Assembly: GCA_021816665.1 (NCBI GenBank)
Contig: JAKAXI010000158.1
Coordinates: 1-5,656 of the forward strand
Origin: Bacillota bacterium
Lineage (GTDB): Bacteria > Bacillota > Bacilli > Alicyclobacillales > Alicyclobacillaceae
Direction: 5' to 3'
Length of the DNA stretch: 5,656 bases
Below the pieces are notes generated by a model. It worked only from the letters and a program-made list of their open reading frames with translations. It made no database searches and was not told the origin of the DNA. The number at the start of each line of letters is the position of its first letter. The stretch's first letter is position 1. Shown here piece by piece: positions 4,390 to 5,656 of this stretch. Position numbers and translations under genes: made by a program.

Positions 4390-5656
4390 TCATCCTCTCT
4401 CTGCGGGAGCACCTTCAGCGACGACTGCCAGTGTCCCATCCGCCTTCAGTCCGTGGACCTCTGTACCCGCAACGCATAGCGTCTGAAGCAATTCCACTGT
4501 TTCCTCGTCAAGCACCTGTCCAGGCCAGATTACAGGAACTCCTGGGGGATACGGCGTGATCGGCAGGGCAGCGATGCGCCCCTTACAAGCAGAAAGCGAA
4601 GCGTATTGCCGCTCTGCTAACCACACCGCGCGCGGCGGCATAGCGAAACGAATGGCGGCCCGCGCATCAACAGGCGACGGTTGCACATGTTCTGTCTGTG
4701 AGTAAAGTTCGCGGACAGGCGCTTCTGCCGCCAGCCACCGAGCCAAGATGTCCGTATACAAACTCACCACCGCAGGCGTGACGCCAAAGCCAAAAATCGA
4801 CAGAACCCCCTCGGCATCTGCGTACTCCGGAAACAGTCCAGCCTGTTCAAGTTGCGCCTGTAGCCGGCGACTGGCGGAAAGGGCGGTGCCGCGTTCGAAT
4901 CGACGCAAAAAATCTCGTTTGCTTCGACCGCCGCGATGGTCCGTACCGACGCGGACTGGAAGTTCGTCATTCCACAGCGGTTGCAGCACCTCGTACGCGT
5001 GTTGTGCTGCGGCCTCGCCCTCAAGTCGCAGCCAAGCCTGGGCTGCATCGAGGGATGCCAGGAGCAGATAAGATGGGCTCGTCGTCGTCAGGCCGTACAG
5101 CGCGTCAGCAATTCGCTCGGGTGCGACCCGCGATTCTCGGACGTGTACCCACGCCACCTGGGTGAGTCCTGGCAGTGTCTTATGTACGCTGTGAACGACA
5201 ACGTCCGCTCCTTGTGCAACGCTGTGCGCCGGAAGCGCGCTGTGCAGGCCAAAATGCGCACCGTGTGCTTCGTCCACGATGATTGGCAGCCCCTGCTCGT
5301 GCGCAAGGCCCGCGATGGCACCAACGTCGGCAGCTTCGCCGCGATAGGTCGGAGATGTGAGGTAGACAGCACCAATATCCCCTCTGCCGCGATGTGCCTG
5401 GAGGACCCGCGCGACGTCCTCGAGATTTGGAACGCTGAGCCTTTCTGCTCTAGGACCAAACCAGCCTGTCGGCAGGATCGGTATCGCACCTGCTTGTACT
5501 AAACCGCGCCACGCGCTGACGTGGAAAGGATTGAGAAAAAGTACAGACTGGCCTTCCCGGACGACCCCGGCGATGGCAGCCATCACACCTGCGCTCGAAC
5601 CGTTCACGCTGTATAGACAGACGTCTGAACCGTAGTGCGCGGCTGCGAGCGCTGCA
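4390..5656 (-). CDS. yaaO: Orn/Lys/Arg decarboxylase family protein, YaaO-like (5' end outside window)
   Basis: This is a fold-type I PLP enzyme of the Orn/Lys/Arg decarboxylase family; the frame is open to the right edge, so the start is missing (421 complete codons visible; B. subtilis YaaO has about 480 residues, so roughly 60 are absent). The visible part starts at AALAAAHYGSDVCLYSVNGS; the GTG at 5607 is an internal valine. Family motifs: VNGSSAGVMAAI, TSPTYRGE, the PLP-aspartate segment IVDEAHGAHFGLH, the Schiff-base lysine in VVHSVHKTLPGLTQ (K codon 5179-5181), TTTSPSYLLLASLD, PEYAD and TPYPPGVPVIWPGQ. Where decarboxylases usually read RNxHKS, this one has NPFHVS (about 5518-5535): the PLP-stacking histidine remains but the arginine and lysine do not. 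The substrate cannot be assigned; YaaO itself is uncharacterised. The operon position directly before tmk matches B. subtilis. The symbol rests on synteny and family. Confidence 0.88.
   Translation of the reverse strand, partial: AALAAAHYGSDVCLYSVNGSSAGVMAAIAGVVREGQSVLFLNPFHVSAWRGLVQAGAIPILPTGWFGPRAERLSVPNLEDVARVLQAHRGRGDIGAVYLTSPTYRGEAADVGAIAGLAHEQGLPIIVDEAHGAHFGLHSALPAHSVAQGADVVVHSVHKTLPGLTQVAWVHVRESRVAPERIADALYGLTTTSPSYLLLASLDAAQAWLRLEGEAAAQHAYEVLQPLWNDELPVRVGTDHRGGRSKRDFLRRFERGTALSASRRLQAQLEQAGLFPEYADAEGVLSIFGFGVTPAVVSLYTDILARWLAAEAPVRELYSQTEHVQPSPVDARAAIRFAMPPRAVWLAERQYASLSACKGRIAALPITPYPPGVPVIWPGQVLDEETVELLQTLCVAGTEVHGLKADGTLAVVAEGAPAERG

Noticed and set aside
4936..5502. Plus-strand frame of 188 codons opposite the yaaO-like gene
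   Set aside because: It is antisense to a gene with clear PLP-enzyme motifs and is a shadow of its codon use.
1..5656. Mobile element, CRISPR array, toxin–antitoxin or defence system
   Set aside because: No terminal repeats, direct-repeat arrays, transposase or integrase motifs were seen, and all coding space is filled by recognisable housekeeping genes.

Overview
The window is a compact stretch of ordinary Gram-positive chromosome. It corresponds to the tmk–abrB neighbourhood near the replication origin of endospore-forming Bacillales. By eye the base composition is above half G+C. The gene set (YaaO-like decarboxylase, Tmk, DarA, HolB, RicT, YabA, RsmI, AbrB) and the protein sequences point to a G+C-rich, spore-forming Bacillales bacterium. 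An Alicyclobacillaceae-type genome is my best guess, but the sequence alone does not prove it.

Layout. From right to left on the minus strand runs one tightly packed operon: a 5'-truncated Orn/Lys/Arg decarboxylase family gene (yaaO-like, 4390 to the right edge), tmk, darA (yaaQ), holB, ricT (yaaT), yabA and rsmI. Most junctions are overlapping or a few bases apart (ricT/yabA share one base, holB/ricT overlap by 8 bases, tmk/darA are 2 bases apart). The exceptions are darA/holB (50 bases with the start I prefer) and yabA/rsmI (69 bases, holding a GC-only hairpin). On the plus strand at the left, abrB (192-431) converges on rsmI. A 21-bp perfect inverted repeat between the two stop codons (440-484) is a clear bidirectional terminator. 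Bases 1-191 are the abrB upstream region, with a candidate sigma-A promoter and a dyad in the leader.

How the genes fit together. tmk, holB and yabA serve DNA replication: dTTP supply, clamp loading and restraint of DnaA initiation. darA senses c-di-AMP. ricT is part of the Fe-S RicAFT complex that acts in RNA maturation and in phosphorelay/sporulation control. rsmI methylates 16S rRNA. abrB is the transition-state regulator, classically repressed by Spo0A~P.

What differs from the Bacillus subtilis arrangement: yaaR is absent between darA and holB; yabB (trmN6) and yazA are absent between yabA and rsmI; RicT lacks about 55 C-terminal residues while keeping all six cluster cysteines; and AbrB ends in a paired-CxxC, zinc-finger-like tail. 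I see no mobile element, CRISPR array, tRNA or rRNA gene, or defence system. Nothing supports an entirely new system here; the points worth a second look are these lineage-specific changes and the two structured intergenic elements.
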